Assembly: GCF_040361255.1 (NCBI RefSeq)
Contig: NZ_APNG01000012.1
Location: 62,001-126,000, forward strand
Length of the DNA stretch: 64,000 nt
DNA from: Salinisphaera sp040361255
GTDB lineage: Bacteria > Pseudomonadota > Gammaproteobacteria > Nevskiales > Salinisphaeraceae
Direction of reading: 5' to 3'
Below the pieces are notes generated by a model. That model searched no databases. It saw nothing but the letters and a program-made list of their open reading frames with translations, and was not told where the DNA came from. Shown piece by piece: positions 28,150-37,224 of this stretch; positions within the stretch are counted from its first letter, which is position 1, and each line of letters starts with the position of its first letter. Made by a program: the position numbers and the translations under genes.

Positions 28150-29295
28150 ATGAAAAAACTGTTCACCCTGTTGCTGATCGCGCTGCTGGCGTTCATCGCC
28201 TATGCGCTGTTCTGGCCCAGCGATTTCACGCCCCAGCCGTGGAATCCGGCGCCTGCGGTGACCGGCAACGCGCCGGTGCAAAGCGCGCCGCTGGCCCAGG
28301 CCGAACGTCTGGCCCAGGGTGTGGCCGTGGGCCCCGAAGATGTCGCGATCGACGATCAGGGGCGGCTGTATGCCGGCTACGAGGACGGTACGATCCGGCG
28401 TTTCGACAGCAACGGGCGCAACGGCGAGGTATTCGCCACGACCAATGGCCGCCCGCTCGGCCTGGCGTTCTCGGATGGCCCGGTGGCGCCGCCTGATAAC
28501 GCAGCCCAGAACGGTATCCCCGCCGCAGACACGAGCCGCCCGGGCCAGACGCTGATCGTGGCCGATGCCGACAAGGGCCTGCTGGCGATCAACAGCGACG
28601 GCGATATCAAGATCCTGGCCAGCGGCGCCGACGGTGTGCCATTCAAATTCACCGACGATGTGGATGTCGCCGCCAACGGACGCATCTATTTTACCGACGC
28701 GTCGAGCAAGTACGACCAGGCGGCCTATCGCACCGATATTCTCGAACACGGCGGCCACGGCCGGCTGCTGGAATACGACCCGGACACCGCCAGCGTCACC
28801 GTGTTACTCGGCGGACTACAGTTCGCCAACGGTGTAGCTGTCAGCGGCGATCAATCCCATGTACTGGTCACCGAAACCGGCAGCTATCGTGTATTGCGCT
28901 ACTGGCTGACCGGCGACAAGGCGGGTCAGAGCGATATTTTCATCGACCGGCTGCCGGGCTTTCCCGACGGGATCTCGCACGGCGCCGACAGCGATACGCT
29001 GTGGGTCGCGCTGTTCGCCCCGCGCAACCAGCTGCTGGATTTCGCCGCCGACAAGCCCTGGCTGCGAAAAATCGTCTTCCATCTGCCCGAGGCGCTCCAG
29101 CCGGCGCCCAAGCACGTGGCCAGCCTGCTGGGGATCAAAGCCGATGGTACGGTGGTCACCGACCTGCGCGACGATGCAGCGAATGCCTTCGCCCCAATCA
29201 CCAGCGTCGAAGAACACGGCGATACGCTCTATCTGGGCAGTCTTGCAGCCGACGCCTTCGCACGTATATCCCGACCGGCCCCGGTTACGCCATGA
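28150..29295 (+). CDS. SMP-30/strictosidine-synthase-like beta-propeller protein
   Basis: 381 residues with an N-terminal hydrophobic anchor (residues 5-23) followed by a periplasmic six-bladed propeller. Diagnostic segments are GPEDVAIDDQGRLYAGYEDG, FTDDVDVAANGRIYFTDASSKYD (two parts), LQFANGVAVSGDQSHVLVTETG and YRVLRYWL. It resembles strictosidine synthase-like and lactonase proteins, whose bacterial substrates are rarely known. The downstream gene overlaps by four bases (ATGA). Confidence 0.85.
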   Translation: MKKLFTLLLIALLAFIAYALFWPSDFTPQPWNPAPAVTGNAPVQSAPLAQAERLAQGVAVGPEDVAIDDQGRLYAGYEDGTIRRFDSNGRNGEVFATTNGRPLGLAFSDGPVAPPDNAAQNGIPAADTSRPGQTLIVADADKGLLAINSDGDIKILASGADGVPFKFTDDVDVAANGRIYFTDASSKYDQAAYRTDILEHGGHGRLLEYDPDTASVTVLLGGLQFANGVAVSGDQSHVLVTETGSYRVLRYWLTGDKAGQSDIFIDRLPGFPDGISHGADSDTLWVALFAPRNQLLDFAADKPWLRKIVFHLPEALQPAPKHVASLLGIKADGTVVTDLRDDAANAFAPITSVEEHGDTLYLGSLAADAFARISRPAPVTP

Positions 29296-29981
29296 GCTCG
29301 AATCTCGAACAGGCACTCATCGAACTACGCCAGGCCCGCGCCGCGCTTGCCGAGCGTAGTGAGCCGGCGTTCGACGCCCGCCTGGCCGCGCTACGCGAAT
29401 GGCAGGCCCGCAACACCGCGGCCCTGCATCGCCCCCTGGCCGAGCGCTACGACGGCGAAGATCTGCTGCATTTTCTTACCCGCAGCTTCTATCTCGAAGC
29501 GGATTGGTCGGAGCTGACCGCCGACCCGGGCAAGATCGCGAACCGTATCGGTCGCATCATCGACGACCATCGACCGCTGGTGATCGCGGTGCGTCTGCAG
29601 CATACCGCCGATACCCTGGATGCCGACATGGCCGAGCAGCTGGAAACGCGCACGCCCGATCAGCCCATCACCCGCAAGGGCTATGTCGCCGCCTTTCGCG
29701 AGGTTGGCCGATTCGACGTACGCGAACAGCAGATCGGCTGGGTCGGCGAGCTCGTGGATCTGCTCGGCGGCTTTGCCGACAACCGCGCCGCCTATTGGGC
29801 GTTCAAGCTGGCCAGCTCGCCAGCCAAGGCGCTGGGCATGGGCCAGACCTATGGCCTGCTGGCCGAAGGATTTTCGGCCATGCGCAACACCCGCGATCTG
29901 GAAACCGCGACCCGTGAAGCGCTGACGTTGCAACGGCGCGAGCTCGACCGGCTGATCGGGCGCACCGCGGGCAGCAGCTGA
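29292..29981 (+). CDS. FFLEELY-type motif protein (function unknown)
   Basis: 229 residues, all-helical and charged, with no signal peptide. The region LLHFLTRSFYLEADWSEL (about residues 57-74) stands where the FFLEELY family has its name-giving motif. The C-terminal YGLLAEGFSAMRNTRDLETATREAL also resembles that family. The assignment is tentative because the motif is divergent. It is coupled to the propeller gene by an ATGA overlap, so the two may act together. Confidence 0.6.
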   Translation: MSSNLEQALIELRQARAALAERSEPAFDARLAALREWQARNTAALHRPLAERYDGEDLLHFLTRSFYLEADWSELTADPGKIANRIGRIIDDHRPLVIAVRLQHTADTLDADMAEQLETRTPDQPITRKGYVAAFREVGRFDVREQQIGWVGELVDLLGGFADNRAAYWAFKLASSPAKALGMGQTYGLLAEGFSAMRNTRDLETATREALTLQRRELDRLIGRTAGSS

Positions 29982-30039
29982 TTGCGCTCGGCTGCGCCTT
30001 GCCGCATTCTCACGACAAATTCCTCACCGCCGCTGTTCG

Positions 30040-30186
30040 ATGACCATCACCATTTCCGATGCCAGCCTCGTACCGATCGTCTCGCTGGCCGCCGGCATTG
30101 CCATTCTCGTGGTGCCGCGCCTGCTCAACTACATCGTCGCCGGCTATCTGATTCTCATCGGCGTGCTCGGTCTGGTGCATTTCTAG
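30040..30186 (+). CDS. DUF3096 small membrane protein
   Basis: A 48-residue protein: an N-terminal MTITISDASLVPIVSLAAG, then IAILVVPRLLNYIVAGYL and a last hydrophobic helix ending GLVHF. This two-helix pattern with PRLLNYIVAGYLI is characteristic of DUF3096. The function is unknown. Its stop TAG and the stop of the convergent MFS gene share the palindrome CTAG (30183-30186). Confidence 0.82.
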   Translation: MTITISDASLVPIVSLAAGIAILVVPRLLNYIVAGYLILIGVLGLVHF

Positions 30187-31352
30187 GACGTATTCCCTAG
30201 CGTCGGCGCGCGATGCGCCGGCAGCCAGAACGCCAGCACCGCCGCGATCAGGCCACCGACTGCGGCCAGCCATAGCGGCGCGGCCGCGCCGAAATGCTCG
30301 GCCACCGGCCCCAAAGCGATGATCGCCAACGCGCCCATCGCGTTGGCAAGCCCCAGTGCCAGGCCGGAGCCGAACGAGCGGTTCTCCGGTAACACGTCCT
30401 GGGCAATGAGCATGGTCAACGGCAGGGTCGAGAACAGCGCGATCCCCAACGCCGCCAGCACCAGCCATAGCCACAGCCCGTGCAGCACCACAAAGGCGAG
30501 GAGCAGCACGCTCGACACCAGCATCGAGCCGATGAGTATCGGGCGCGTGGGCTGCGAATCGGCCAGTCGCCCGCCGCCGAGATTGCCGATCACGCCGACG
30601 ACCATGAGCACGGTGATGAAACTCGCGCCCGCGGTGAGCCCGCCGCCGGCCTGGGACCACAACACCGGCACGAACGTAATCACACTGAAAATGATCAGCG
30701 CGCGCAACGCGCAGAACAACACCAGCCGACTCAAGGGCCCCGCATGCCGGCGCCAGGCGATCGGAGTGGTATCGGCCTGACGCGCGGGCAGGCTCGGCGC
30801 CCAGCGCCATAACAGGGGCAGGGTGAACAGGGCCGGGATCGACAGCAGCCACAGATATGACATGCCGATATGTACCACCACGAGGCTGGCCAGTGCCGGC
30901 CAGACACCACGCCCGATTTCGCCGCCGACCAGAAAAAACGACATCGCACTGCCCTGGCGCTGATGCGACAGCAAGCGTACGCCAGCCAACGCCTGCGGAT
31001 GAAACAGGGCATTGGAAATGCCGATGAGCACCAGCACGGCGATCAGCCAGGGCATCGTATCCACGAAACCGATGAGCGCCCCGCCAACCGACGAACCCAG
31101 CAGGCCCAGCACGACGAACGTGCGCCCGCCGAAGCGATCGCCGAGCAGGCCGACCAGCGGCTGCAAGCCCTGACCGACCAGCAGCGCCGCCATGATGGTG
31201 CCGGCCAGGCTGACCGACAGCTGCATCTGAATCAGCAACGCCGGCAGGATGCCAGGCAAAAAGGTCGCAGCACCGTCGTTGAGAAAATGCGACCAGCTCA
31301 GCCCCAGTAGCCGGCGCTCGGCGCCCACGCCGCTTTCAATCGTCTCCGCCAC
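30183..31352 (-). CDS. MFS transporter, fosmidomycin-resistance (Fsr)-like
   Basis: 389 residues with 12 hydrophobic helices. SWSHFLNDGAATFLPGILPALL near the start and LLGDRFGGRTFVVLG (loop 2-3 motif A) fit the Fsr subgroup of drug exporters. FHPQALAGVRLLSHQRQGSAMSFFLVGGEIG (two parts) is the next conserved block. The substrate is unknown. The start is followed upstream by MITE copy 2 (31449-31646), which now separates it from sufT. Confidence 0.85.
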   Translation of the reverse strand: MAETIESGVGAERRLLGLSWSHFLNDGAATFLPGILPALLIQMQLSVSLAGTIMAALLVGQGLQPLVGLLGDRFGGRTFVVLGLLGSSVGGALIGFVDTMPWLIAVLVLIGISNALFHPQALAGVRLLSHQRQGSAMSFFLVGGEIGRGVWPALASLVVVHIGMSYLWLLSIPALFTLPLLWRWAPSLPARQADTTPIAWRRHAGPLSRLVLFCALRALIIFSVITFVPVLWSQAGGGLTAGASFITVLMVVGVIGNLGGGRLADSQPTRPILIGSMLVSSVLLLAFVVLHGLWLWLVLAALGIALFSTLPLTMLIAQDVLPENRSFGSGLALGLANAMGALAIIALGPVAEHFGAAAPLWLAAVGGLIAAVLAFWLPAHRAPTLGNTS

Positions 31353-31448
31353 CCGGGCTGCTCCTTGGTCGATGCAAGATGCAGCAAAGGCTACGTTCGC
31401 GCTCGCCCGCCGGCAAGGCGAGGCGGCGCAAACCGATATCGACGCTAG

Positions 31449-31646
31449 GGAATCTCTGCATCACCTGTCGCGGTCGCGCCGGTGTGCTTTGCGCGCGATT
31501 GACAGACAAGTGAGAGCGTAGCGTGCCCAAGCCAATCGCAAGTTGCACGGTAGCGAACACTGACGCCGATCAAGCGCGCGCAAGGCCACAGCCCGCCCGG
31601 GGTTCGGCCTCGAACGCGATCCGCGAGAGGTTGTGCGACAGATTCC
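31449..31646. mobile_element. MITE-like element, copy 2 (198 bp)
   Basis: Terminal inverted repeats begin GGAATCT at both ends and end CTCGCGG or CTGTCGCGG about 25 bases in, with a one-base offset. Both flanks are intact CTAG (31445-31448 and 31647-31650), a perfect four-base target duplication. It has no coding capacity. Its left 47 bases match the right arm of copy 1 (4698-4985) with three differences, but it is 90 bases shorter, so it is an internally deleted or different subtype. The right-hand CTAG contains the sufT stop codon. Confidence 0.8.
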
Positions 31647-32198
31647 CTAGAGCATGCCCACCTGGAGCTTCGCGGCGTCGCTCATCATTTCCATCGTCCA
31701 CGGCGGGTCGAATACGAGCTCGACACGCACCTGGGCGATGGTGGGCACCATCTTGACCTTGTTACGCACATCGTCGACGAGGATATCGCCCATACCGCAG
31801 CCCGGCGCGGTCAGGGTCATGTCGATATCCACGATGCGCGCCTGCGGGTCGCTATGATCGAAATCGCACTGATAGACCAGGCCGAGATCGACCAGATTGA
31901 TCGGGATCTCCGGGTCGAACACGGTCCGCATCTGGTCCCATACCATGGCTTCGACATCGTCGTTGCCCGCCCCTTCGGGCAGGCGCAGCGGCTCGGGCGG
32001 TTCCTGGCCGATCGCATCGGCGTTCTCACCGGCGATGCGAATCAGGTTGCCGGCGATATAGACCGTGAAGGAGCCACCCAGCGCCTGGGTGATGTTGCCG
32101 TGGGTGCCGACCGGAATCTCGACCGTATCGCCGGCCGGAATGAGCACCGCTTCGCAGTCGCGCTGGAAGGTGACGGGTTCGTTGGAGGGCATCTGCAT
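31647..32198 (-). CDS. sufT: Putative Fe-S cluster assembly protein SufT
   Basis: 183 residues from the ATG at 32198 with AGG nine bases upstream (a second ATG lies six bases on). The N-terminal 75 residues (AVLIPAGDTVEIPVGTHGNITQALGGSFTVYI in two parts) are the SufT-specific domain. The rest is a DUF59/MIP18 domain: FDPEIPINLVDLGLVYQC and TLTAPGCGMGDILVDDV, with the conserved Cys. SufT helps Fe-S maturation outside the main Suf system. The TAG stop overlaps the target site of MITE copy 2; the protein end (QVGML) appears intact. Confidence 0.9.
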   Translation of the reverse strand: MQMPSNEPVTFQRDCEAVLIPAGDTVEIPVGTHGNITQALGGSFTVYIAGNLIRIAGENADAIGQEPPEPLRLPEGAGNDDVEAMVWDQMRTVFDPEIPINLVDLGLVYQCDFDHSDPQARIVDIDMTLTAPGCGMGDILVDDVRNKVKMVPTIAQVRVELVFDPPWTMEMMSDAAKLQVGML

Positions 32199-32298
32199 GG
32201 CGAGATACCTGCGTTGATGTAGATCAACATAGTCTACCAACCGCATTGATACCTGTCCGGCCGCCTGCATCGCATCATGCTCTGGTAGGATTGCGGCT

Positions 32299-32682
32299 AT
32301 GAAAAAATCCCTGCTTGTCGTGGCCCACGGCAGTCGCCGTCAGGCTTCGAACGACGAAGTGCGCGCCCTCACCGAGCGCGTGCGCGCCGAATCCGGCGAG
32401 CGTTTCGCTGCGATCGAATGCGCCTTTCTGGAACTCGCCGACCCCTCGATCCCGGACGGCCTGGAACGCCTGATCGCGGACGGCGCGGCGCATATCACCG
32501 TACTGCCCTATTTTCTGTCAGCCGGCCGGCATGTCGCCGAGGATATCCCCGAGGAAGTCGCAACGACCCAGGCACAGCATCCGGACGTGCATATCGAGAT
32601 CGCGCCCTATCTGGGCACCTCCGAAACCATGCCGAAGCTGCTGCTGACCATGCTCGCCGACAGCGCCGCCACCAGCGTCTAG
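32299..32682 (+). CDS. cbiX: CbiX/SirB-family single-domain chelatase-like protein
   Basis: 127 residues, about half the length of two-domain SirB or CbiK proteins, like CbiX(S). LLVVAHGSRRQASNDEVRALTERV holds the first metal-binding histidine (H10), and the HITVLPYFLSAGRHVAEDIPEE segment holds the second. These enzymes insert cobalt or iron into sirohydrochlorin-type tetrapyrroles. No cobalamin genes are nearby. The ATG follows TTGCGGCT, a weak ribosome binding site. The TAG stop is part of a CTAG. Confidence 0.86.
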   Translation: MKKSLLVVAHGSRRQASNDEVRALTERVRAESGERFAAIECAFLELADPSIPDGLERLIADGAAHITVLPYFLSAGRHVAEDIPEEVATTQAQHPDVHIEIAPYLGTSETMPKLLLTMLADSAATSV

Positions 32683-32685
32683 ACA

Positions 32686-32964
32686 ATGGATCGTATCGCC
32701 GACAATCGCCGCTTCTGGCTGCTGCTCAATCTGGTGTTGCTGGTACTGCATGGCTTCGGCCTGTACTGCTATGTCGTGTACGGCTTTGCTCATCCGGTTA
32801 CCCAGCTGTGGGCGATCGTGCTCATGATCCATATCCTCGAATTCCCGCTGGCCTTCATCGCCGTCCAAGGGCGCAAGGTTGGCTGGGGCACAACCATCAT
32901 GGCCACGCTGATCTTCGGCTTTACCTGGTGGGTGCCCACGCGTCGGGGCGTTTTCCATGCGTGA
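32686..32964 (+). CDS. Small inner-membrane protein of unknown function
   Basis: 92 residues with three predicted transmembrane helices (about 10-30, 40-59 and 66-82) and a basic N-terminus. It starts four bases after cbiX and overlaps tspO by eight bases, so it belongs to this three-gene operon. No family was recognised with certainty. Given its position beside tspO it may act with that protein at the membrane. Confidence 0.75.
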   Translation: MDRIADNRRFWLLLNLVLLVLHGFGLYCYVVYGFAHPVTQLWAIVLMIHILEFPLAFIAVQGRKVGWGTTIMATLIFGFTWWVPTRRGVFHA

Positions 32965-33430
32965 GTCGTTCAATGCCACGCGCGCGGCGCTGGTATGCGG
33001 TATCGCGGTCGCACTGGTATCGCTGACCGGCGCGGTATTCCCGCCAGGGCTCTGGTACGAACAGCTCAACCAGCCGGCCGGCACACCGCCGGATATCGCG
33101 TTTCCGATCGCCTGGACGCTGTTGTATATCGGCATGGCCGTGGCCGCATGGCGCGTCTGGCGCGCGGCAGGCGTCGGTCGCGCGCTGGCGCTGTTCGCGC
33201 TCCAGCTGCTGCTCAATGCACTCTGGATGCCGGTGGCCTTCGGCGCCCACGCACTGCTCTGGGCACTGATCGTCATCGTCGCGCTATGGCTGGTGCTAGC
33301 CGCAACGCTCGCCGCCTTCTGGCGGATCGACCGACTCGCCGGACTTTTACTGGTGCCCTATCTGGCCTGGGTCAGTTATGCGGTGTATCTCAACACCGGG
33401 CTATTGGTATTGAACTGGAACGGTCTGTAG
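32957..33430 (+). CDS. tspO: TspO/MBR-family tryptophan-rich sensory protein
   Basis: 157 residues, five transmembrane helices. PPGLWYEQLNQP precedes helix 2, FPIAWTLLYIGMAVAAWRVW and LLLNALWMPVAFGAHALLWAL are the tryptophan-rich segments, and LLVPYLAWVSYAVYLNTGLL is the C-terminal signature. TspO binds tetrapyrroles and sterols and regulates their traffic. Its linkage with the CbiX-like chelatase supports a tetrapyrrole-related role, which remains an inference. Confidence 0.93.
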   Translation: MRESFNATRAALVCGIAVALVSLTGAVFPPGLWYEQLNQPAGTPPDIAFPIAWTLLYIGMAVAAWRVWRAAGVGRALALFALQLLLNALWMPVAFGAHALLWALIVIVALWLVLAATLAAFWRIDRLAGLLLVPYLAWVSYAVYLNTGLLVLNWNGL

Positions 33431-33470
33431 GTCGCTTCGTCGTTATTCCCCGCAAGCCAGGAGTTGTTTC

Positions 33471-34289
33471 ATGGCCTTTGTCGACAAATACGGCCCCTGG
33501 GCCCTGATTACCGGCGCGTCCGCCGGTATCGGCGCCGAGTTCGCGCGCCAGATCGCGGCCAAGGGCGTCAATGTCGCGCTCGTCGCGCGCCGTCGTGAGC
33601 GCCTGGAAGCCCTGGGCGCCGAGCTCGAATCGGAATACGGGGTACGCACGCTGGCCATCGGCGCTGACCTGTGTGCCGACGATTTTCTCACCACGATTAC
33701 CGACGCCCTGGGTACGCGCCATGTCGGGCTGCTGATCAACAACGCCGGCTCCGGCATGACCGGCGAATTTCTCGATCATGCGCTCGAAGACGAACTGCAG
33801 ATGCTCGCGCTCAACTGCCGTGCGCCGCTGATACTGGCGCATCATTTCGGCCAGCGTATGCGCGACGATCGACGTGGCGGTATCGTCATGCTGGCCTCCG
33901 TGGCCGGCATCATGCCGACACCGATGTTTTCCAATTACAGCGCCACCAAGGCCTGGAACCGGTTCCTCGGCGAAGGGCTGCACGAAGAACTCGCCCGCGA
34001 CGGCGTCGATGTCGTTTCGCTGTGTCCGGGCCTGACCCAGAGCGAATTCTTCGATCACGCCAACGTCGATCCGACCAACTGGCCCGCGCCCATGCGCGCG
34101 ACCATCATGAGCGCCGAAGATGTAGTCAAGGCCGCGCTCAAGGGCCTTGGCAAGCATTCGCAGGTGGTACCCGGCTTGTCTTATCGCATGCTGACCCGTC
34201 TGTCGCGGCTGTCCCCCGGTTCGCTCACGCCCTGGATGATCGACCGCGTGATGCGGTTCGCACTCCCCAAAAGCGACAACGCACGGTAG
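33471..34289 (+). CDS. Short-chain dehydrogenase/reductase
   Basis: 272 residues, classical SDR. The cofactor motif is TGASAGIGAEFARQ (residues 14-27), the NNAG motif is LLINNAGSG, and the catalytic Ser-Tyr-Lys are in LASVAGI and YSATKAW. The basic RRRE after beta-2 suggests NADP(H). The extra C-terminal helix (TRLSRLSPGSLTPWMIDRVM) is typical of the group acting on acyl or steroid-like substrates. It is 14 bases upstream of a second SDR gene, so they are likely one operon. Confidence 0.9.
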   Translation: MAFVDKYGPWALITGASAGIGAEFARQIAAKGVNVALVARRRERLEALGAELESEYGVRTLAIGADLCADDFLTTITDALGTRHVGLLINNAGSGMTGEFLDHALEDELQMLALNCRAPLILAHHFGQRMRDDRRGGIVMLASVAGIMPTPMFSNYSATKAWNRFLGEGLHEELARDGVDVVSLCPGLTQSEFFDHANVDPTNWPAPMRATIMSAEDVVKAALKGLGKHSQVVPGLSYRMLTRLSRLSPGSLTPWMIDRVMRFALPKSDNAR

Positions 34290-34303
34290 AAGGAACGATC
34301 GAA

Positions 34304-35170
34304 ATGGCTGATCTGAGTAACAAGACGCTTTTCATTTCCGGTGCCTCGCGCGGCATCGGCCTGGCCATCGCGCTTCGCGCCGCTCGCGACGGGGCCAATG
34401 TGGCCATCGCGGCCAAGACCGATACGCCGCACCCAAAGTTGCCGGGCACGATCTACACCGCGGCCGAACAAATCGAGGCGGCGGGCGGCAAGGCATTGCC
34501 GATCGTCTGCGATATCCGCGAAGAGGACCAGGTCGAGGCGGCGGTCGAGCAGACTGCCGAGCGTTTCGGCGGTATCGATATCTGCGTGAATAATGCCAGC
34601 GCCATTTCGTTGACCGGCACGCTGGAAACGCCGATGAAGCGCTACGATCTGATGAACCAGATCAACGCCCGCGGCAGCTATCTGGTCAGCCAGAAGTGTA
34701 TTCCGCATCTCAAGAAGGCCGAGAATCCGCATGTGCTCATGCTCTCGCCGCCGCTCGACATGAAGCCGAAATGGTTCGGCCCGCATGTGGCCTATTCGAT
34801 CGCGAAATACGGCATGAGCCTGTGCGTGCTGGGCATGGCCGAGGAATTCGCCGAAGACGGCATCGCCTTCAATGCGCTGTGGCCGCGTACGGGTATTGCC
34901 ACCGCAGCGATTGATCTGATCGGGGGCAAGGAAATGCAGTCGCATTGCCGCACCCCCGAGATCATGGCCGACGCCGCGCATATCATCCTGACCAAGAACA
35001 GCCGCGACTTCACCGGCCGCTTCTGCATGGACGATGTGCTGCTGCACGAAAACGGCGTCAACGACTTCGAGCAATACGCGGTCGATCCGAGCAAGGAACT
35101 CTGGCCCGACTTTTTCGTGCCGGACGACGTACCGCCGCCGCCCGGCTCGATGGGCAATCGCACCGACTGA
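34304..35170 (+). CDS. SDR-family oxidoreductase, HSDL2-like
   Basis: 288 residues from the ATG at 34304 with AAGGAA nine bases upstream. SGASRGIGLAIALRAARDGA is the cofactor motif and NNASAISLTGTLETPMKRYD the NNAG region, followed by the catalytic YSIAKYGM. The ALWPRTGIATAAIDLIGG and long C-terminal extension ending in VPPPPGS match the HSDL2-like branch. The specific substrate is unknown. It probably acts on lipids together with the preceding SDR. Confidence 0.9.
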   Translation: MADLSNKTLFISGASRGIGLAIALRAARDGANVAIAAKTDTPHPKLPGTIYTAAEQIEAAGGKALPIVCDIREEDQVEAAVEQTAERFGGIDICVNNASAISLTGTLETPMKRYDLMNQINARGSYLVSQKCIPHLKKAENPHVLMLSPPLDMKPKWFGPHVAYSIAKYGMSLCVLGMAEEFAEDGIAFNALWPRTGIATAAIDLIGGKEMQSHCRTPEIMADAAHIILTKNSRDFTGRFCMDDVLLHENGVNDFEQYAVDPSKELWPDFFVPDDVPPPPGSMGNRTD

Positions 35171-35214
35171 AGCCGGTGCGCTGGCGGCCCCGGCATGCGC
35201 CGGGGCCGTAGCCC

Positions 35215-36585
35215 TTAGAAATTCACGATCGCGATCACCTGCGAATAAACGTTGGTGTCGTCATCGCCAATCTGCGTGCCGCCTTCAGCCGCCGAGTTGT
35301 CCGGCGTGTAGAAGCCGACCAACGGGCTGATCACGAGATGCTCGTTGACGATCCACTGCGCATAGAGATCGACTTCGTTGCCGTCGAGAAAGCCGTCGCC
35401 GGCATTGTCGAACTGGAAGAACAGCGCGCCCAGTTCGACCGTTTCCGAGGGCGCCAGGGCCAGCCCCACATGGTGGACGTCGGTATCGCTGTTGAACGGC
35501 CCGGCATAGTTGGCCGCCACTTCCCCCTGGAACCAGGTGCCATAACCCCGGTTGAACCCGAAGAATAGCGGGTCGAAGCCGCCCGAAAAGCTGGAAAAAC
35601 GGTAGGTCAGTTTGGGCGACCAGGGCATGTCGGCAAACGTCCAGCCGGCTTCGCCGTACCAGGCGTGATCGTCGCCACCGCCGGCGTAGTCGTCGCCATT
35701 GTCCTGATCGACATACTCGGTCGAGACGAACAGGTTTTCCACGCCCAGACTGCCGTTGGCGCGAAACGCCAGTGTTTTCTGGCCGTCACGATGTTGATAG
35801 CCCAGGAATTCGGCCGATTCCTCGTCGACGTCCAGACCTTTGAGATAAGTCACGCCGACGGTGCCGTAGGTGGCGTCCCGGTATTCGAGATTGGCACCCG
35901 CCAGTTCCATTTCGGCCTGGGCCTTGTTGTCCGAATGCAGCCAGAAACCGTCCAGATGAAACCCGCTGTCGCCGCCCAGGCGCAGAATGGCGGTCTTGTC
36001 GAAGGCCTTACGGGCCGCAAGCCAGTACGCGCCGCCGCGACTGAGCCCGTTCGGGGCGATACCGGCATCGGCGAGCGGCTGGAAGCCTTCGCCGAAGTTC
36101 AGCGAATCGCCATTGATGAGAAAACCGTCGCCGATCGTGAAACTCTGGCGCCCGAACGACAGGTCGATACCGTCTTCGCCCAGCCAGGGCACGAGATCGC
36201 CCGACACCCAGCCGATATAGGCGTCCTCGACCTGGGTGTCTTCTTCCTTGCCGGTCGAAAAACCACCGGCATCGCCATCGCCACGGGTGGCGGAACTCAA
36301 CAGGTTGAACGCGCCGTAGACGCTGCCCGCGCCGTCGAGGCCGGTGGCTGCGCTCAAGCCGTATTTGGCATAGCCTTCCTGCCAGGTCGGGCTGTCGTCT
36401 TCGGTACGCAGCACCTGCGCATAGGACTTCGAGCTGTTGAATACACCGACCGCGGCTTCGAAATCGAAGTCGATCACGGTGTCGCCGTTATCGTAGAGCG
36501 TATGGGCGCCGGCCTGACTCGATGCCAGAGCCGCGGTGGCGGCCAGTGCAATAGCCACCGCGCGCCGGCTGTTGGTTGTGTTCAT
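35215..36585 (-). CDS. Outer-membrane beta-barrel porin (alginate-export-like)
   Basis: 456 residues: a signal peptide ending ASSQAGA, then beta-rich repeats and a C-terminal Phe (QVIAIVNF). Stretches such as GEDGIDLSFGRQSFTIGDGFLING (two parts) occur in AlgE/DUF1302-like porins. There is little hydrophobic helix. It is the last gene of the mau operon direction, 110 bases after the cytochrome gene, and may admit amines or aromatic substrates to the periplasm. Its exact substrate and fold family are uncertain. Confidence 0.72.
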   Translation of the reverse strand: MNTTNSRRAVAIALAATAALASSQAGAHTLYDNGDTVIDFDFEAAVGVFNSSKSYAQVLRTEDDSPTWQEGYAKYGLSAATGLDGAGSVYGAFNLLSSATRGDGDAGGFSTGKEEDTQVEDAYIGWVSGDLVPWLGEDGIDLSFGRQSFTIGDGFLINGDSLNFGEGFQPLADAGIAPNGLSRGGAYWLAARKAFDKTAILRLGGDSGFHLDGFWLHSDNKAQAEMELAGANLEYRDATYGTVGVTYLKGLDVDEESAEFLGYQHRDGQKTLAFRANGSLGVENLFVSTEYVDQDNGDDYAGGGDDHAWYGEAGWTFADMPWSPKLTYRFSSFSGGFDPLFFGFNRGYGTWFQGEVAANYAGPFNSDTDVHHVGLALAPSETVELGALFFQFDNAGDGFLDGNEVDLYAQWIVNEHLVISPLVGFYTPDNSAAEGGTQIGDDDTNVYSQVIAIVNF

Positions 36586-36695
36586 GAATCCCCCTTGGCT
36601 TGTGGGCGCAGTGCGCCCGGTTTATGACGATTCCGATATTGATGGACGTGCGGGCAACGACGGCCGTTGGCGAGCTGCATGATCGACTCGCTCGA

Positions 36696-37220
36696 CTACG
36701 GCCGATCCCCCAGCCCGTCGCGAATGGCAATGCGCTTGGCGCGCATGCGCTCGAGCAACACGTTGCGCCTGACATCGATACGCTCGAGCGGCTCGGCCCG
36801 CAAAGTGGCGACCTCCGAGGCGGTATACGGCACGAAGTCGACGGGCGTGCTGTCACCGGCGATATCGCTGGTGAGCATCCAGTTGAGCAAGTCCGCCAGC
36901 TGGGCGTCGGTGAAACTCGACAGCGACACGCCGGGCACCTGCACCAGAAACGCACGCCCGCCTTCCACGTCGAGAAAATGACCAACGAAATCCTTCATCC
37001 GCGGCACATCGTTGGCGCGTGAGCCCTCGCCGTCGACGTGGTGACAGCCCGAGCATTCGAGCTGATAGTTCACCTGCGGGCGATAGCCGGCTTCGCGCGG
37101 CGTGAGCGCCGGCACCTCGTTGCCGGGGGCCGGCCGATTGTCCGGCCCCGGCAGACTCTGTGCCGTGGCGGTTGCCCCCAGCAGACACAACGCCGCCGCG
37201 ACAAGCGCACGCGTACCCAT
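36696..37220 (-). CDS. Monoheme cytochrome c of the amine dehydrogenase operon
   Basis: 174 residues starting at the ATG at 37220, which gives the signal peptide MGTRALVAAALCLLGATATAQ. The single heme motif is C56-SGC-H60, preceded by RPQVNYQLE. Met in VPRMKDF or in LLNWMLTSD may be the distal ligand. It lies four bases after the mauA-like stop, so it is cotranscribed with the quinoprotein genes. It is likely the periplasmic electron acceptor of the amine dehydrogenase; no amicyanin or azurin gene is present. A role in TTQ maturation is less likely, because MauG has two hemes. Confidence 0.8.
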   Translation of the reverse strand: MGTRALVAAALCLLGATATAQSLPGPDNRPAPGNEVPALTPREAGYRPQVNYQLECSGCHHVDGEGSRANDVPRMKDFVGHFLDVEGGRAFLVQVPGVSLSSFTDAQLADLLNWMLTSDIAGDSTPVDFVPYTASEVATLRAEPLERIDVRRNVLLERMRAKRIAIRDGLGDRP

Positions 37221-37224
37221 CGTG

